Below, in pieces: positions 15,116 to 24,468 of a stretch of 37,719 bases of DNA. Both the position numbers and the translations under genes were made by a program. The stretch comes from JAVVEH01 sp032251435 (GTDB taxonomy: Bacteria; Verrucomicrobiota; Lentisphaeria; Oligosphaerales; MVZH01): contig JAVVEH010000040.1 in the NCBI GenBank assembly GCA_032251435.1, positions 1-37,719 on the forward strand, read 5' to 3'. The notes beneath the pieces are model-generated. The model did not search any database and was not told the origin of the DNA. It saw only the letters and a program-made list of their open reading frames with translations. How positions within the stretch are numbered: the stretch's first letter is position 1; the number at the start of each line of letters is the position of its first letter.

Positions 15116-17311
15116 TCAACTCAGCATATTCCTTCTCCGGAGATACCACTCAAAACAAAGGAAAAAACAAACCAGTCCCAGCCACCAACCCCGGTCCCAC
15201 ATGGGTTTCCAAACGGGGCTGCCCAGTAGATTGACTGTGTCAGTCAGACTTGCCGGCGGCCAGGATGGATCATTCAGATCCAGAAGTCTGCCGCCTGTCC
15301 GGTCACATATACTCCGCAAGAATTCGCGGTTAGCCGACAGGTGATCCGTTTCCGCCGGTAAAGGCAACACTTCCACGCCAGTTCCGGCAACAGGAGTTTC
15401 CGGCGCCAGCCCGGGACGGATTTCATATAATCCCGGCGTTTCAAACGCGTGGGCGGCCGTCCACCTGCCGGTCACCCCGGTGGCCGCCCGAGGGGACAAA
15501 ATTTTCCCCTCATCTGACTTGCCTCCGTATATCTCAATACGGGGGGCGGCACCGGGAGGGACGGAATCGGCGGTACGGGCGAGAACAGCGATTTCCACGG
15601 GGTCTCCAACTCGAACAACCGGGTTGTCGACCCGGGCGGCAAGGTCACAGCCTGGCGGAAAGTCCGCGGCGGTGAGGGCCCACTGGACAAGTAACGGCCA
15701 AAATTCACGATAGACACTGCGCGATTCCTCCACGTGCGGGAAAAAATCCCATTGCCATAAACCTTCCGCGTTGACGGTCACCACCATGCCCCGGCCAAAA
15801 CGCCGACTGATCAGCAAGGGAATTTTCTCGCCTGGGGTCTCCGCGAGAACCCGGGTGAATGGTTTGACCCGATTGATCTCGAATAACTGATCGATGGCTG
15901 GTAACATCCCCCATACCTGCGAACTGGCTTCAGGAAGTTTTTCGCCAAATAATCCCGCCTGAGCGCCTTCCGCCGTGGGCAGCATGGCGAACCGCCCCGT
16001 GATTTTGTCTCCCCAGACGACTGGTTCCAAACGCGCCAGCTCCGGAAAGGGGCTCCGCCAGGGACGGCCCCGGGCAAAGATCAACGCCCCGCCCCGTTCG
16101 GCGACAAAGGCGCTCAAAACCGCGGCTTGCGCCGGAGAGAGCACGGCGTCAATCCCTTTGCCCAGAATAACGGCGTCATAGGCCGCCAGTTTCTCAATGC
16201 TGTCTGGAAACATGCCAGGGCCTTCCTGGTCCATTTTTTCGCCCCCGGGATCAATTCGGTAATATCGGCTCGGCCCCAAACGGTAAATCTCTGTGAGCTG
16301 GATATAATCCCGAGCCCGGAGTAATTGAGCGAGAAATTTACTGTCCCAGTGCGGAAGGCCTTCAATCATCAGTACGTTCATGGCTGAATCGAGGACTTGG
16401 ACACCGATCTCCAACTGATTATTCAGGGTTCTGGTCTCACCAGGAAACACGCGCGCCGTCAAGTGAAACCGTGTATAGCCCGCCGTCTCGGGAGCGGAGC
16501 ATTGGGCCACGACTTTCCGCCCGACGCCGTCTTCCAGACGCACCGGGACCGTGGCGCGCAAGGCGCCGTTGTCATCGCGGATCTGGACATCCACCGCGAC
16601 CCGGCCCAGGCCGGTGGCTTTGATATGAAAGGGTATACGCAACGGTTGATTAATAAATGCCGGGACGGTCACTCGTTCCGGGCGCAAGTCAAGATCGGGA
16701 ATGGCGATCTCCCCTCCCAGGCAAACAGCGTAAACGGGGACATCCAAGGCCAAGGCCAGCCGAGTGACATCATCGCTTCCAGTGGCCGGAACTTGGATGC
16801 CGTCTGTGGCCAGCACAATTCCCCCGATGGCATCCGGGGTTGAAAGATGAGACCGCAGAATGGCCGCGAGACTGCCGGTGATATCGGAGGATGTTCCCGT
16901 CGGCGTGATCTCAGCAAGATTGTCGATGCCTTTGAGTGGCCCGCGGCGGTCGGCGAACACCTCAGCGCGGACTGGCATCTCTTCCGGCAATTCAGCGGCC
17001 AAATCACCGACCCGGCGACACGCTTCATCCCAGCGAGACCGCCCCCCGCAATCTTTTTCGGCCATACTGCGACTGCGGTCAGTCAAAAAATACCAGGCTG
17101 GCAGGGATTCGGCCGCCGGGTAATCCCAGCGCCCCGGATTGAGGGCGAGCAGCGTCAGGGCGGTGCCGCCCAGCATCCGCAATCCCACACACCCCACCCG
17201 AATTCGGGAACTGGCCCGATGGCTTGAGACCCAACCTGACCAACCGGACAAAAGCGTCAGAGCGACACCGATGGTTAAGACGTATTCATGTGCCCAATAG
17301 GGATTTGTCAT
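15116..17311 (-). CDS. Membrane VWA protein with glutamine-amidotransferase-like domain
   Basis: A 731-aa protein. Two N-terminal membrane segments (about 8-28 and 42-58) precede a von Willebrand A-type domain whose metal site starts DRSRS (D78-S82, fitting DxSxS). A beta-rich middle section follows. A GATase1-like domain covers about 310-480 (NVLMIEGLPHWDSKFL, YDAVILGKG, LSAFVAERGGALIFARG) and appears to lack the catalytic Cys of true amidotransferases. A last membrane segment (WWLGLVCFFLCFEWYL) sits at the extreme C-terminus. VWA domains bind partner proteins through Mg2+; with MoxR ATPases they form chaperone-like pairs. It starts with an ATGA overlap on the preceding BatA-type gene and ends 2 nt before the DUF4175-like gene. 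No function is proven for this family. Confidence 0.78.
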   Translation of the reverse strand: MTNPYWAHEYVLTIGVALTLLSGWSGWVSSHRASSRIRVGCVGLRMLGGTALTLLALNPGRWDYPAAESLPAWYFLTDRSRSMAEKDCGGRSRWDEACRRVGDLAAELPEEMPVRAEVFADRRGPLKGIDNLAEITPTGTSSDITGSLAAILRSHLSTPDAIGGIVLATDGIQVPATGSDDVTRLALALDVPVYAVCLGGEIAIPDLDLRPERVTVPAFINQPLRIPFHIKATGLGRVAVDVQIRDDNGALRATVPVRLEDGVGRKVVAQCSAPETAGYTRFHLTARVFPGETRTLNNQLEIGVQVLDSAMNVLMIEGLPHWDSKFLAQLLRARDYIQLTEIYRLGPSRYYRIDPGGEKMDQEGPGMFPDSIEKLAAYDAVILGKGIDAVLSPAQAAVLSAFVAERGGALIFARGRPWRSPFPELARLEPVVWGDKITGRFAMLPTAEGAQAGLFGEKLPEASSQVWGMLPAIDQLFEINRVKPFTRVLAETPGEKIPLLISRRFGRGMVVTVNAEGLWQWDFFPHVEESRSVYREFWPLLVQWALTAADFPPGCDLAARVDNPVVRVGDPVEIAVLARTADSVPPGAAPRIEIYGGKSDEGKILSPRAATGVTGRWTAAHAFETPGLYEIRPGLAPETPVAGTGVEVLPLPAETDHLSANREFLRSICDRTGGRLLDLNDPSWPPASLTDTVNLLGSPVWKPMWDRGWWLGLVCFFLCFEWYLRRRNMLS

Positions 17312-19332
17312 ACATTATCCCGATTATTACGAATGTTTTTCCGGCCGGTCAGAACCAAAACCGTCCCTTCAGCCAGAATGGTCAACGCCAGCGCGACAAG
17401 CGCGGTCGGCCACAGTGACCGCCCCTCCCGGAGCCAGGACAAATCGTCTCCGCGCCCCATGACAGAATCCGCCAGCATGGTTTTTATGTCGGTCTTTTCG
17501 ATGACCCGCATGTCGGATTCCAGCGGGTCGATAATGACCGGGACTGTCTCCACTGGATTGCCATCAAACCGCCATTCATGAAAACCAGGGGTTTTGACAC
17601 GTTCAGAAATGGCCGTGACACCGTCGGCGGTGGCCCGTATGGCGACAGGCAATGGGTCCATTCGCGGTGTCCGCAAGACCATTTTAGACAGTTCTCCGGA
17701 TTGCCGCCGCAAGATTAACCGGGCCCCCGGGGTCTCGGTCCGCTGCAATCCCTGTCCCCGTCGGCAGTGCCGGACGGTTTCCCCGAACAACTGCAGCAGT
17801 TCTTCACCATGCATGGCAAAGCTCCCGGATGTTTCCTCCACCGGCATATTCCAAATGACAACACTGCTTGAGTTTCTGTGGCTGATTCCCAGCGCCATGA
17901 CACCATCGTCATAGGTCAGGATGGTGGACACGCGTGTCTTCCAGGATGATGGAAGCTGAGCCCTCTGAATGAATGCGGGAGCGGAAAGGTCACCGTATTG
18001 ACCCGTTTGAAAAAGGGTCAGAATGGGAGAGTCGCCGGCCGCGGGTGACAGCCGCCAGGGGGAACCGTCCGCCCGTTGCCACTGGATGTCCACCGCGGGA
18101 GCCGCCGGTAGAATAAGTTGACCGCTTTCGGCGCTGACAGCCCCCGGGCACCACAGCAGGCTGCCCCCGCTATCAACCCGTTGAGCCAGCAAGCTGTGAT
18201 CACCCTCCCAGCGATCCGCGATTAAAATGGCGATGTCATCGGGTATCGCTGTGACCGGTGGGGACAGGACGCTGGCTTGCATCCAGGGGAACGCGTTGAT
18301 CACCCGTCGCCAGGCATCGACCACACGCGCGTCGCCGCTGAGAATGCCGACGCGCAGTGATGGTGTCACCTGAAGAACGCCGACCAGTTGGTTGTCAGCG
18401 GCGAATTCGTCCTCTCCAATACTCATGACAATTCGATTTTCTCCAGCCGGGAAAACACAGTCAAATTGAACGGGTTGAATGTCTCCACCAGCGACAGAAA
18501 CCTCCTGTTTCTGGTGATTTTCGCCGGCGGAAAGGAGCACTTGGGCGGTCCGGGCATTGCCGCCCCAGTTAGCGACATCACAGGTGACCCGGGTTGTCTG
18601 GCCGGCAAGCGGAAGAGACGGGGTCGTTCGTAAGCGTTGAACAGACATGTTGGGGGCCGCGTTGGCCGCCAGGGAGATGGCTGTCACCCGGATCGTTTCG
18701 GGAATGGGCACTTGAATGGCATGCCAGGCTGTCCGCTGAAAATCAGAAATGACGGCGATTTCCGCTTCCCCGCAGCCTTCCAGCATGGTGACAGCCATTT
18801 TCAGGGCTCTTTCCGGATCCCCGCGCTCAAGGGTCGGGGCGCCTTTTCTCAGAGCCTGGCGCAGATGGGGCATATTGACTCCCAGTTCCGGGAAGACCGC
18901 CTCCGGGTCACGTTTCAGCCAGATGACATTCGCCCGGTCCCCACCTCTTAGGTTGGCGAGAAGTCCCGCTCCTTTGGCCGCGGCCACGGCAAACCGGGTC
19001 TGCCCGCCGTCGACATAGCCCATGGAGGCGGAGGCGTCGACGATGATGACCAGTTGACGGGGATCGGCGGGATCGGCGGGAACCCCCTTCAGCATCTTGG
19101 GCCGCGCGAACAGGCACACCAGCAGTAGAATGGCCAGAACACGCAGAATAAGCAGGAGAAGGTCACGGGGACGTTTAACCTTGTCTTGGGTTTTGAGTAT
19201 CCGCTGAAGAAACCGGACACTGCTGAAACGAAGCAGTGGCGGCCTGGCTTTGGCGAATAAATGGATTAAGACCGGCAGCGCGCCCAGAGCTAGCCAAGGC
19301 AGAAAGACTGGATTGACGAAGCGGATAATCAT
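17308..19332 (-). CDS. BatA-type membrane VWA protein
   Basis: A 674-aa protein. The N-terminus is a BatA (PF07584-type) double membrane segment: MIIRFVNPVFLPWLALGALP, then RFSSVRFLQRI and a second segment near 57-75. A VWA domain follows with an intact DASASM metal site (D99-S103). About 320 residues of beta-rich periplasmic sequence come next, and the protein ends with a membrane segment and a basic tail (about 640-674, GRKNIRNNR). BatA/BatB proteins in Bacteroidota are linked to aerotolerance and envelope integrity. It overlaps the DUF58 gene upstream and the VWA/GATase gene downstream by ATGA, so the three are translationally coupled and probably made in fixed ratio. Not to be confused with CoxE- or magnesium-chelatase-type VWA proteins, which lack the N-terminal domain. 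Confidence 0.85.
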   Translation of the reverse strand: MIIRFVNPVFLPWLALGALPVLIHLFAKARPPLLRFSSVRFLQRILKTQDKVKRPRDLLLLILRVLAILLLVCLFARPKMLKGVPADPADPRQLVIIVDASASMGYVDGGQTRFAVAAAKGAGLLANLRGGDRANVIWLKRDPEAVFPELGVNMPHLRQALRKGAPTLERGDPERALKMAVTMLEGCGEAEIAVISDFQRTAWHAIQVPIPETIRVTAISLAANAAPNMSVQRLRTTPSLPLAGQTTRVTCDVANWGGNARTAQVLLSAGENHQKQEVSVAGGDIQPVQFDCVFPAGENRIVMSIGEDEFAADNQLVGVLQVTPSLRVGILSGDARVVDAWRRVINAFPWMQASVLSPPVTAIPDDIAILIADRWEGDHSLLAQRVDSGGSLLWCPGAVSAESGQLILPAAPAVDIQWQRADGSPWRLSPAAGDSPILTLFQTGQYGDLSAPAFIQRAQLPSSWKTRVSTILTYDDGVMALGISHRNSSSVVIWNMPVEETSGSFAMHGEELLQLFGETVRHCRRGQGLQRTETPGARLILRRQSGELSKMVLRTPRMDPLPVAIRATADGVTAISERVKTPGFHEWRFDGNPVETVPVIIDPLESDMRVIEKTDIKTMLADSVMGRGDDLSWLREGRSLWPTALVALALTILAEGTVLVLTGRKNIRNNRDNV

Positions 19333-20237
19333 GTCTGGTTCAAGGCGTTTAGGATGGCGTGGATTGACGCGTCGGTGCGGGCGGGGATGTATTCTATTTT
19401 CCGGCGTCTCGCCAACTGTCTGATCACTTCAACATGCTGGGAAACCGCGTCCCGGTAAGCTTTCCGCAACTCTTCCGTATGGGCGCGGACTCGAACGCGG
19501 CTTTCCAAATCCTCAAACGTTAGCATGCCACGGCGCGGGAGGTCGAGTTCTTCCGGGTCAAGGATATGGCAAAGGTAAATGCGGAAACCACGGTGATTGT
19601 AGGGATCCAGAGCCTCGAACAACGAAACGGGATCGTCCAGAAAATCGGAGATGACCAGCATGGCGCCGCGGTGACGCATGGCGGGCAGCGCCCGGTTGAG
19701 AGCCGCCGCGGTATGTGTGGCTTCGCCCGCTTCGTTCCGCTCAAGCCGGGTGAAAATGTGGTTGAGGTGGCGGCGCGTGCTGCCGTGGGGAAGGCTGTGC
19801 CGCAACTGTTCGTCAAAAAGATGCAGGGAAATCCGATCGCCACGCCGGACAACCAGATAGGATAAAGCCGCCGCCAGGAAAGACCCGTAGCGCAGCTTCG
19901 AAACCTTTTCGCCGAACCCCATTGACGCGCTGCTGTCGAGAAAAATCGTGCAATCCAGGCTCGTTTCCTGCTCAAAGGTTCTGATATAGAAACGGTCACT
20001 CCGGGCGTAAGCGCGCCAGTCAAGCAGGCCGATCTCATCCCCCGGAGAATATTCCCGATAATCACGGAATTCCGTGGATGATCCCCGCGTCAGGGACCGA
20101 TGCCGTCCCGCGTAAAGCCCTTCCGCGACCATACGCGGGGCGAACTCAAAAGTTTCCAACCGGGCGATGTCTTCCGGCTCCAGCAGGGATGTCCCCGCCG
20201 ATGTTCCGTGATTATTCTTTTTGTCCAAAAGAGCCAT
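19329..20237 (-). CDS. DUF58 protein
   Basis: A 302-aa soluble protein. The family signature is clear: REYSPGDEIGLLDWRAYARSDRFYIRTF is present around residues 61-88, followed by a VWA-like metal site DSSAS (101-105) and a C-terminal half with HRGAMLVISDFLDD. DUF58 proteins almost always sit beside a MoxR ATPase and are thought to be its substrate-presenting or client partner. There is no membrane segment, so it should be cytoplasmic or peripheral. The gene is 39 nt after moxR and overlaps the next VWA gene by ATGA. Length and motifs are normal for the family. Confidence 0.93.
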   Translation of the reverse strand: MALLDKKNNHGTSAGTSLLEPEDIARLETFEFAPRMVAEGLYAGRHRSLTRGSSTEFRDYREYSPGDEIGLLDWRAYARSDRFYIRTFEQETSLDCTIFLDSSASMGFGEKVSKLRYGSFLAAALSYLVVRRGDRISLHLFDEQLRHSLPHGSTRRHLNHIFTRLERNEAGEATHTAAALNRALPAMRHRGAMLVISDFLDDPVSLFEALDPYNHRGFRIYLCHILDPEELDLPRRGMLTFEDLESRVRVRAHTEELRKAYRDAVSQHVEVIRQLARRRKIEYIPARTDASIHAILNALNQT

Positions 20238-20276
20238 TAAGCCACCACAGATTGCTTAATTGAAACAGTGACACGG

Positions 20277-21263
20277 TCACCCGAGGTGTTTGTCCAGCAG
20301 GTGTTGAATAATTTTTTCGACGGTCACGCCGTCCCCCGTGGCGCTGTAGCTGGGCAGGACGCGGTGCCTCAGGGCCGGCATGGCCACTTCCCGCACATCT
20401 TCCAGAGACGCGGCGGCTTCACCCTTGATAAAGGCGCAGGCTTTGGCTGCCAGAGTGAGCGTTTGCGAGGCTCTGGGCCCGGCGCCCCATTCCACGCAAC
20501 GCCGGATAAAATCATCCGCCAGATCCGAGGTTGGCCGGGATCCGTGGGTTATTTTGAGGATAGCGTCAATGACATGGTCCGGGGCCGGGATATCGAAGAT
20601 CATCTCCTGCATTTCGGCAATTTGTTCCGGGTTCAGCACCTGGGCGGGAGTCGCCCGCTCCCGGGCCGTTGTCCGCAGAACAATCTCCCGTTCCTGCTCA
20701 AACCCCGGGTAATCAATGACAATATTGAAAAAAAATCGATCCAACTGGGCTTCGGGCAGGGGATAGGTCCCCTCATGTTCAATGGGATTCTGGGTGGCGA
20801 AGACCAAGAATGGATCCGGCAGGGGCATGGTTTTTCCGGCGACAGTGACTTGCTTTTCCTGCATGGCTTCAAGCAGAGCGGACTGTGTTTTGGGCGGTGT
20901 CCGATTGATTTCATCCGCCAGAATAAGATTGGCGAATACGGGTCCGGGGGTAAATTCAAGATGGCGGGATCCGTCCGCCGTCTGCTGAAGAATCTCACTG
21001 CCGATAATGTCGGCGGGCATCAGATCCGGGGTAAACTGAACACGGTGAAATGACAAGCCCAGGCATTTCCCAAGGGTGTCCACCAGCAGCGTTTTGGCGA
21101 GGCCGGGAACGCCGACCATCAGGCAATGGCCGCGGCACATCAACCCCATGAGCATCTCATCGATCACCCGCCGTTGGTCCACAATCGTACGGGCCACTTC
21201 TTCCCGCAAATTGGTTATTGCCGCTTGGGCGGATTCCCATGTTTTGTTCTGTTCATTCGTCAT
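20277..21263 (-). CDS. MoxR-family AAA+ ATPase
   Basis: A 328-aa AAA+ ATPase. Walker A is GVPGLAKT (51-58), Walker B LILADEINR (113-121), with the MoxR-typical PPKTQSALLEAMQE right after it, sensor 1 at FATQNPIEHEGTYPLPEAQLDRF, and the C-terminal lid domain AAA_lid_2. MoxR ATPases act as chaperones that mature or remodel partner complexes, usually with VWA proteins encoded next door, as here. The start at 21263 is set by AGGAG 9 nt upstream. An ATG at 21296 would overlap the preceding gene and has no such site. It is the second gene of the cluster, 16 nt after the secreted 999-aa protein. Confidence 0.95.
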   Translation of the reverse strand: MTNEQNKTWESAQAAITNLREEVARTIVDQRRVIDEMLMGLMCRGHCLMVGVPGLAKTLLVDTLGKCLGLSFHRVQFTPDLMPADIIGSEILQQTADGSRHLEFTPGPVFANLILADEINRTPPKTQSALLEAMQEKQVTVAGKTMPLPDPFLVFATQNPIEHEGTYPLPEAQLDRFFFNIVIDYPGFEQEREIVLRTTARERATPAQVLNPEQIAEMQEMIFDIPAPDHVIDAILKITHGSRPTSDLADDFIRRCVEWGAGPRASQTLTLAAKACAFIKGEAAASLEDVREVAMPALRHRVLPSYSATGDGVTVEKIIQHLLDKHLG

Positions 21264-21279
21264 GCGCGCGATCTCCTGT

Positions 21280-24279
21280 TTATTTGACTGGGACAATGCC
21301 CATAAAATGAAGCATGGAATAGCCGTCCAGCGGATTTAAGTCACCTTTTTCAAGGTCATCGAGGATGTCCCAGATTTCCTGTTGATCCCCATCGTCATCC
21401 GCCCAAGGATCCCACTCACCGTCTAAATCACCGTCCAGATCATCGTCCTCGCCAACCTTTTTTTCCGGCTGCTTCCCGTGCGGCATCTCAACCGGCAGCA
21501 TCGCGTAGGCGCTGCTGGAGCCGCAGTTGATATTCATCATCACACCGGCCTTTTCCCCGCCCCCCATGCCAAACCCCGGGCGGCGGGTCATTGAAGGTGG
21601 CACCGGCCCGACTTTTAAACGCGCTCCCCGCGCTGAAAACTGGATAACAGCCAGCAGCGCGACGTTCTTTTTGACTTGTTCCTGAACGGTTTCCAAACAC
21701 ACTTTCGCCGTCGCTGTTGAGACCTTTTCCCCTTCAAGAGCCTTCATTTTCCCCATCACGTTGTCATCATTGATATCGCAGTCAACCTGAATGATGACAG
21801 TGGCTAACCGGGCAAGTTTCCGGGCCACGGCCTCGTCGTCATGTTCCCCGGAAAAGTCAATGAAAGCCAAGTATTCGTCGTCATTCAGTTTCTTCATAAA
21901 AGTGGCCAGTTCAGCGCCTTCTTTCGCCTTGAAGGAGGTGATTAATTCTTTCTTCCGTTCAGCGGTGACATGCTCCGCCGCTGGCAGCGGCAGCCCCGTA
22001 TCTGTTTGTCCCTCGATAATAGCCGCGGCGGATTTAAGCCAGAAGGCGGCGCCACGATCAGGCAGGGCATAGATTTGATCGGAAGAGCGATCCATGAGGG
22101 TTTTCGCGTCGGGAACGGTCAAGTTATGCATTGTCATAGCCGTCAGCACGCCAAGGGTAAAATCTTCGCCATAGAAAGGGTTCTCTTCAAAGGACTCTTT
22201 CCGATTGATCATTTTCAGCCAGACATCTTTATTCGCGCGGATCGTGGCCAGCATGGCCGCCACGTCCCAGTCTGGACTGAACTGAGAATATCCAGGCTCT
22301 TCACCATCTTCTCGCGACGTGTCATCCGCCGCCAGAAACTCTTCCCACGTGACCGTTTTCATCTCTTCCAGAACGTATTGGGAATAGCGCGCTGTTCCTC
22401 CCTGGATCCGGGCGTACCCGAAAAGATGCGCCAGGACGACCGCTTTCTTTGGATTTTTTTCATCACCCAGTTTTTCAACCGCCTTTTCTAAAGCGGGAAT
22501 TCGCTCTTTTGCTGGAATTTTCACAAAGCTTTGGGCGAGCGTTTCCAAGGAACGTTCATCATCCTCATCATCCCTGTTTTCCGGCTCATCATTTTTCGGT
22601 TCCCACGCTAGAAAAGCAGTCAACGCCTCGTCAAACGTCGGTTCCTTCTCCGGGTCCTTTTCTTCCGTAAGCCCCATCATTTTCAGGGTGTCTCTCACCT
22701 GATTTCTCGCTTCGTCACTGTCAAAGGCCGCGGCTATTTTTTCGGCGAACTCAAGCCCGTCCTCGCCTTGGTTGACCAGATATTTTCCGAGCATGGATAA
22801 GCGTTCATACTCCTCATCCGAATTAAGGATGGCCTGTTCGACTTTTTTGATATCCTCATCACCGCCTTTCGCCATCATAAACTCCAAAGCGCTCTGTCGC
22901 TGATTGTCAGTCCCCTCCTCAAAATAATAGCGCGCCAGTTCAATGCCTTTTTTCCCTTTAATTTGGGCCATGAACGCTTGAACGGCCTCAGCCGTGACAG
23001 GTTGGTCATCGCGATATGGTTCATGCAAAGAGAGGGGAAGAATGCCGCCGCACAAGTTCCGCGCCAAGTCCGCCCGCGTTTGGGGAGCGGGCAACGACAT
23101 TCCCGGGGCGCCTCCGAAAGCAAATGGATTCGAGCGTCCTCCCTGACTTCGCATCGCGGCGAGAATAGCCTGTCTTTGCTGGGCGTCCTCCACCTGTGAC
23201 AACATTTCAGAGAGATCCATGCCGAGTCCGCCCATTCCGTCTTCCCCGTTTTGCGCCAGAGACGTGGTTGGCGTGTCATCCTCCAGCCAAGCCGCCAGAA
23301 TTGGCAACGCGTCAGATTGAAGCGCGAGGAACTGAATCAGGGAGCTGTTTTTTTGACCGTAGCGCAGAGAATCCGGGGGGCTTAGGAGCCACGGGTCATA
23401 GTCGGAAATGACGCTAACTGAACTTGCCTCATTCAACAGGGCTTGAGCGGCCTTTCTTTGACTGTCTGAAAAGCCGCCTTCAGCAGGAAGGGCGGGAGGA
23501 AAGGTGTCTGATAGTAGTTTATCCAGTCGCTGTTTGAGTTTCAGAGCGGCTTCCGTCCGTTTCCAGCCGCGTGAGTTATCAGCCAGCAGTTTGGTTAGAT
23601 CATCCCTGTAAGCCTGCCAGCTGCCACTGTTTCGGAAACGCGTCATGACACCGTTATATTTGCCATCGGTTATCAGGCTAATCGTGTTCCCCAGCAAGGC
23701 TCTGGGATCCGGACTGTTCTCGAAAATCTCCGCGGCCAGTTCGTTCGCCGCGGCCGTTTTCCCGTTGCCGTGCAGCATGGCCGCCCAGAGCAACATGCCC
23801 TCCAGTCCCCGGGGGGGGGTGTTGTCATACGATTCCATCTCTTTCAGGTGGTTGCGGAATTCGCGGAGAACACGCTTCGCTTCCCTGTCAACGTTACTTT
23901 CGTTCCAGAACGCTTGGAAAAAATCAGGGTTTTCGCCCGGGGCGGGTGGTTGTCTCACCTCACTTATTTTAACCTTTCTCAGTGACACTTCGCACAGTCC
24001 GTCAACTAAGAAAAGACGGCTTAAGCCATCTTTGTTTTCTTCCAATAACCAGGCTTTGTCATAAAAACTGACCGGGCTGGACGGCCTAAGAAGAGGAATT
24101 TCTGGAGGAGACCAATGCAGTTCGACAAGCTTACCCTCAGACAAATCCGGCAGCCCCATGGTTAACATTTTTTCCAGACCGGGGGAATAGTCCTTGGGCG
24201 GCGGGGGCGGGGGCGGTGTCTCATCGGCAAGACAACATGAGGCGGCAAGGACAGTCAGGGCGATACATAGCTTCCGCAT
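21280..24279 (-). CDS. Secreted protein of unknown function, 999 aa
   Basis: I do not recognise this family. The start at 24279 has AGGAG about 8 nt upstream and begins a clear signal peptide (MRKLCIALTVLAASCCLADE). AASC is only a poor lipobox, so lipid anchoring is uncertain. A run of seven prolines follows directly. Most of the protein is predicted helical, rich in Leu/Ala/Glu, with an acidic stretch near 570-590 (EPENRDDEDDERS) and TPR-like pieces such as ERIPALEKAVEKLGDEKNPKKA. A Gly/Met-rich segment lies near 905-925, and a strongly acidic tail (DDDLDGDLDGEWDPWADDDG) comes just before the end. It is the first gene of the MoxR/VWA cluster and is likely a periplasmic partner or client of it. 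No catalytic motif is visible. Confidence 0.75.
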   Translation of the reverse strand: MRKLCIALTVLAASCCLADETPPPPPPPKDYSPGLEKMLTMGLPDLSEGKLVELHWSPPEIPLLRPSSPVSFYDKAWLLEENKDGLSRLFLVDGLCEVSLRKVKISEVRQPPAPGENPDFFQAFWNESNVDREAKRVLREFRNHLKEMESYDNTPPRGLEGMLLWAAMLHGNGKTAAANELAAEIFENSPDPRALLGNTISLITDGKYNGVMTRFRNSGSWQAYRDDLTKLLADNSRGWKRTEAALKLKQRLDKLLSDTFPPALPAEGGFSDSQRKAAQALLNEASSVSVISDYDPWLLSPPDSLRYGQKNSSLIQFLALQSDALPILAAWLEDDTPTTSLAQNGEDGMGGLGMDLSEMLSQVEDAQQRQAILAAMRSQGGRSNPFAFGGAPGMSLPAPQTRADLARNLCGGILPLSLHEPYRDDQPVTAEAVQAFMAQIKGKKGIELARYYFEEGTDNQRQSALEFMMAKGGDEDIKKVEQAILNSDEEYERLSMLGKYLVNQGEDGLEFAEKIAAAFDSDEARNQVRDTLKMMGLTEEKDPEKEPTFDEALTAFLAWEPKNDEPENRDDEDDERSLETLAQSFVKIPAKERIPALEKAVEKLGDEKNPKKAVVLAHLFGYARIQGGTARYSQYVLEEMKTVTWEEFLAADDTSREDGEEPGYSQFSPDWDVAAMLATIRANKDVWLKMINRKESFEENPFYGEDFTLGVLTAMTMHNLTVPDAKTLMDRSSDQIYALPDRGAAFWLKSAAAIIEGQTDTGLPLPAAEHVTAERKKELITSFKAKEGAELATFMKKLNDDEYLAFIDFSGEHDDEAVARKLARLATVIIQVDCDINDDNVMGKMKALEGEKVSTATAKVCLETVQEQVKKNVALLAVIQFSARGARLKVGPVPPSMTRRPGFGMGGGEKAGVMMNINCGSSSAYAMLPVEMPHGKQPEKKVGEDDDLDGDLDGEWDPWADDDGDQQEIWDILDDLEKGDLNPLDGYSMLHFMGIVPVK

Positions 24280-24392
24280 GGCGTTTCTCCTAGGCGTTGC
24301 TCTCACGACAAATCGAACGGGGAAGACCGCCGTCTTCCCAGGCGCTTTCTCACATGGAAGATTGGCAGTCGAAATCCTCCGCCGAACGGCTT

Positions 24393-24420
24393 ACTATACG
24401 GGAGGATCTTCTCAAGGCAA
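24393..24420 (-). promoter_or_regulatory. Candidate promoter of the MoxR/VWA cluster
   Basis: On the - strand, TTGCCT (24420-24415), 16 bp, TATAGT (24398-24393; five of six matches). It lies in the 189-bp gap between secA and the 999-aa gene and would give a leader of about 105 nt. It suggests that the cluster can be expressed apart from secA. Confidence 0.4.
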
Positions 24421-24468
24421 CCCGTTGAGTCCCAAATTTTGCCGCCATTGGTTTCCCGCTTAGACGGG

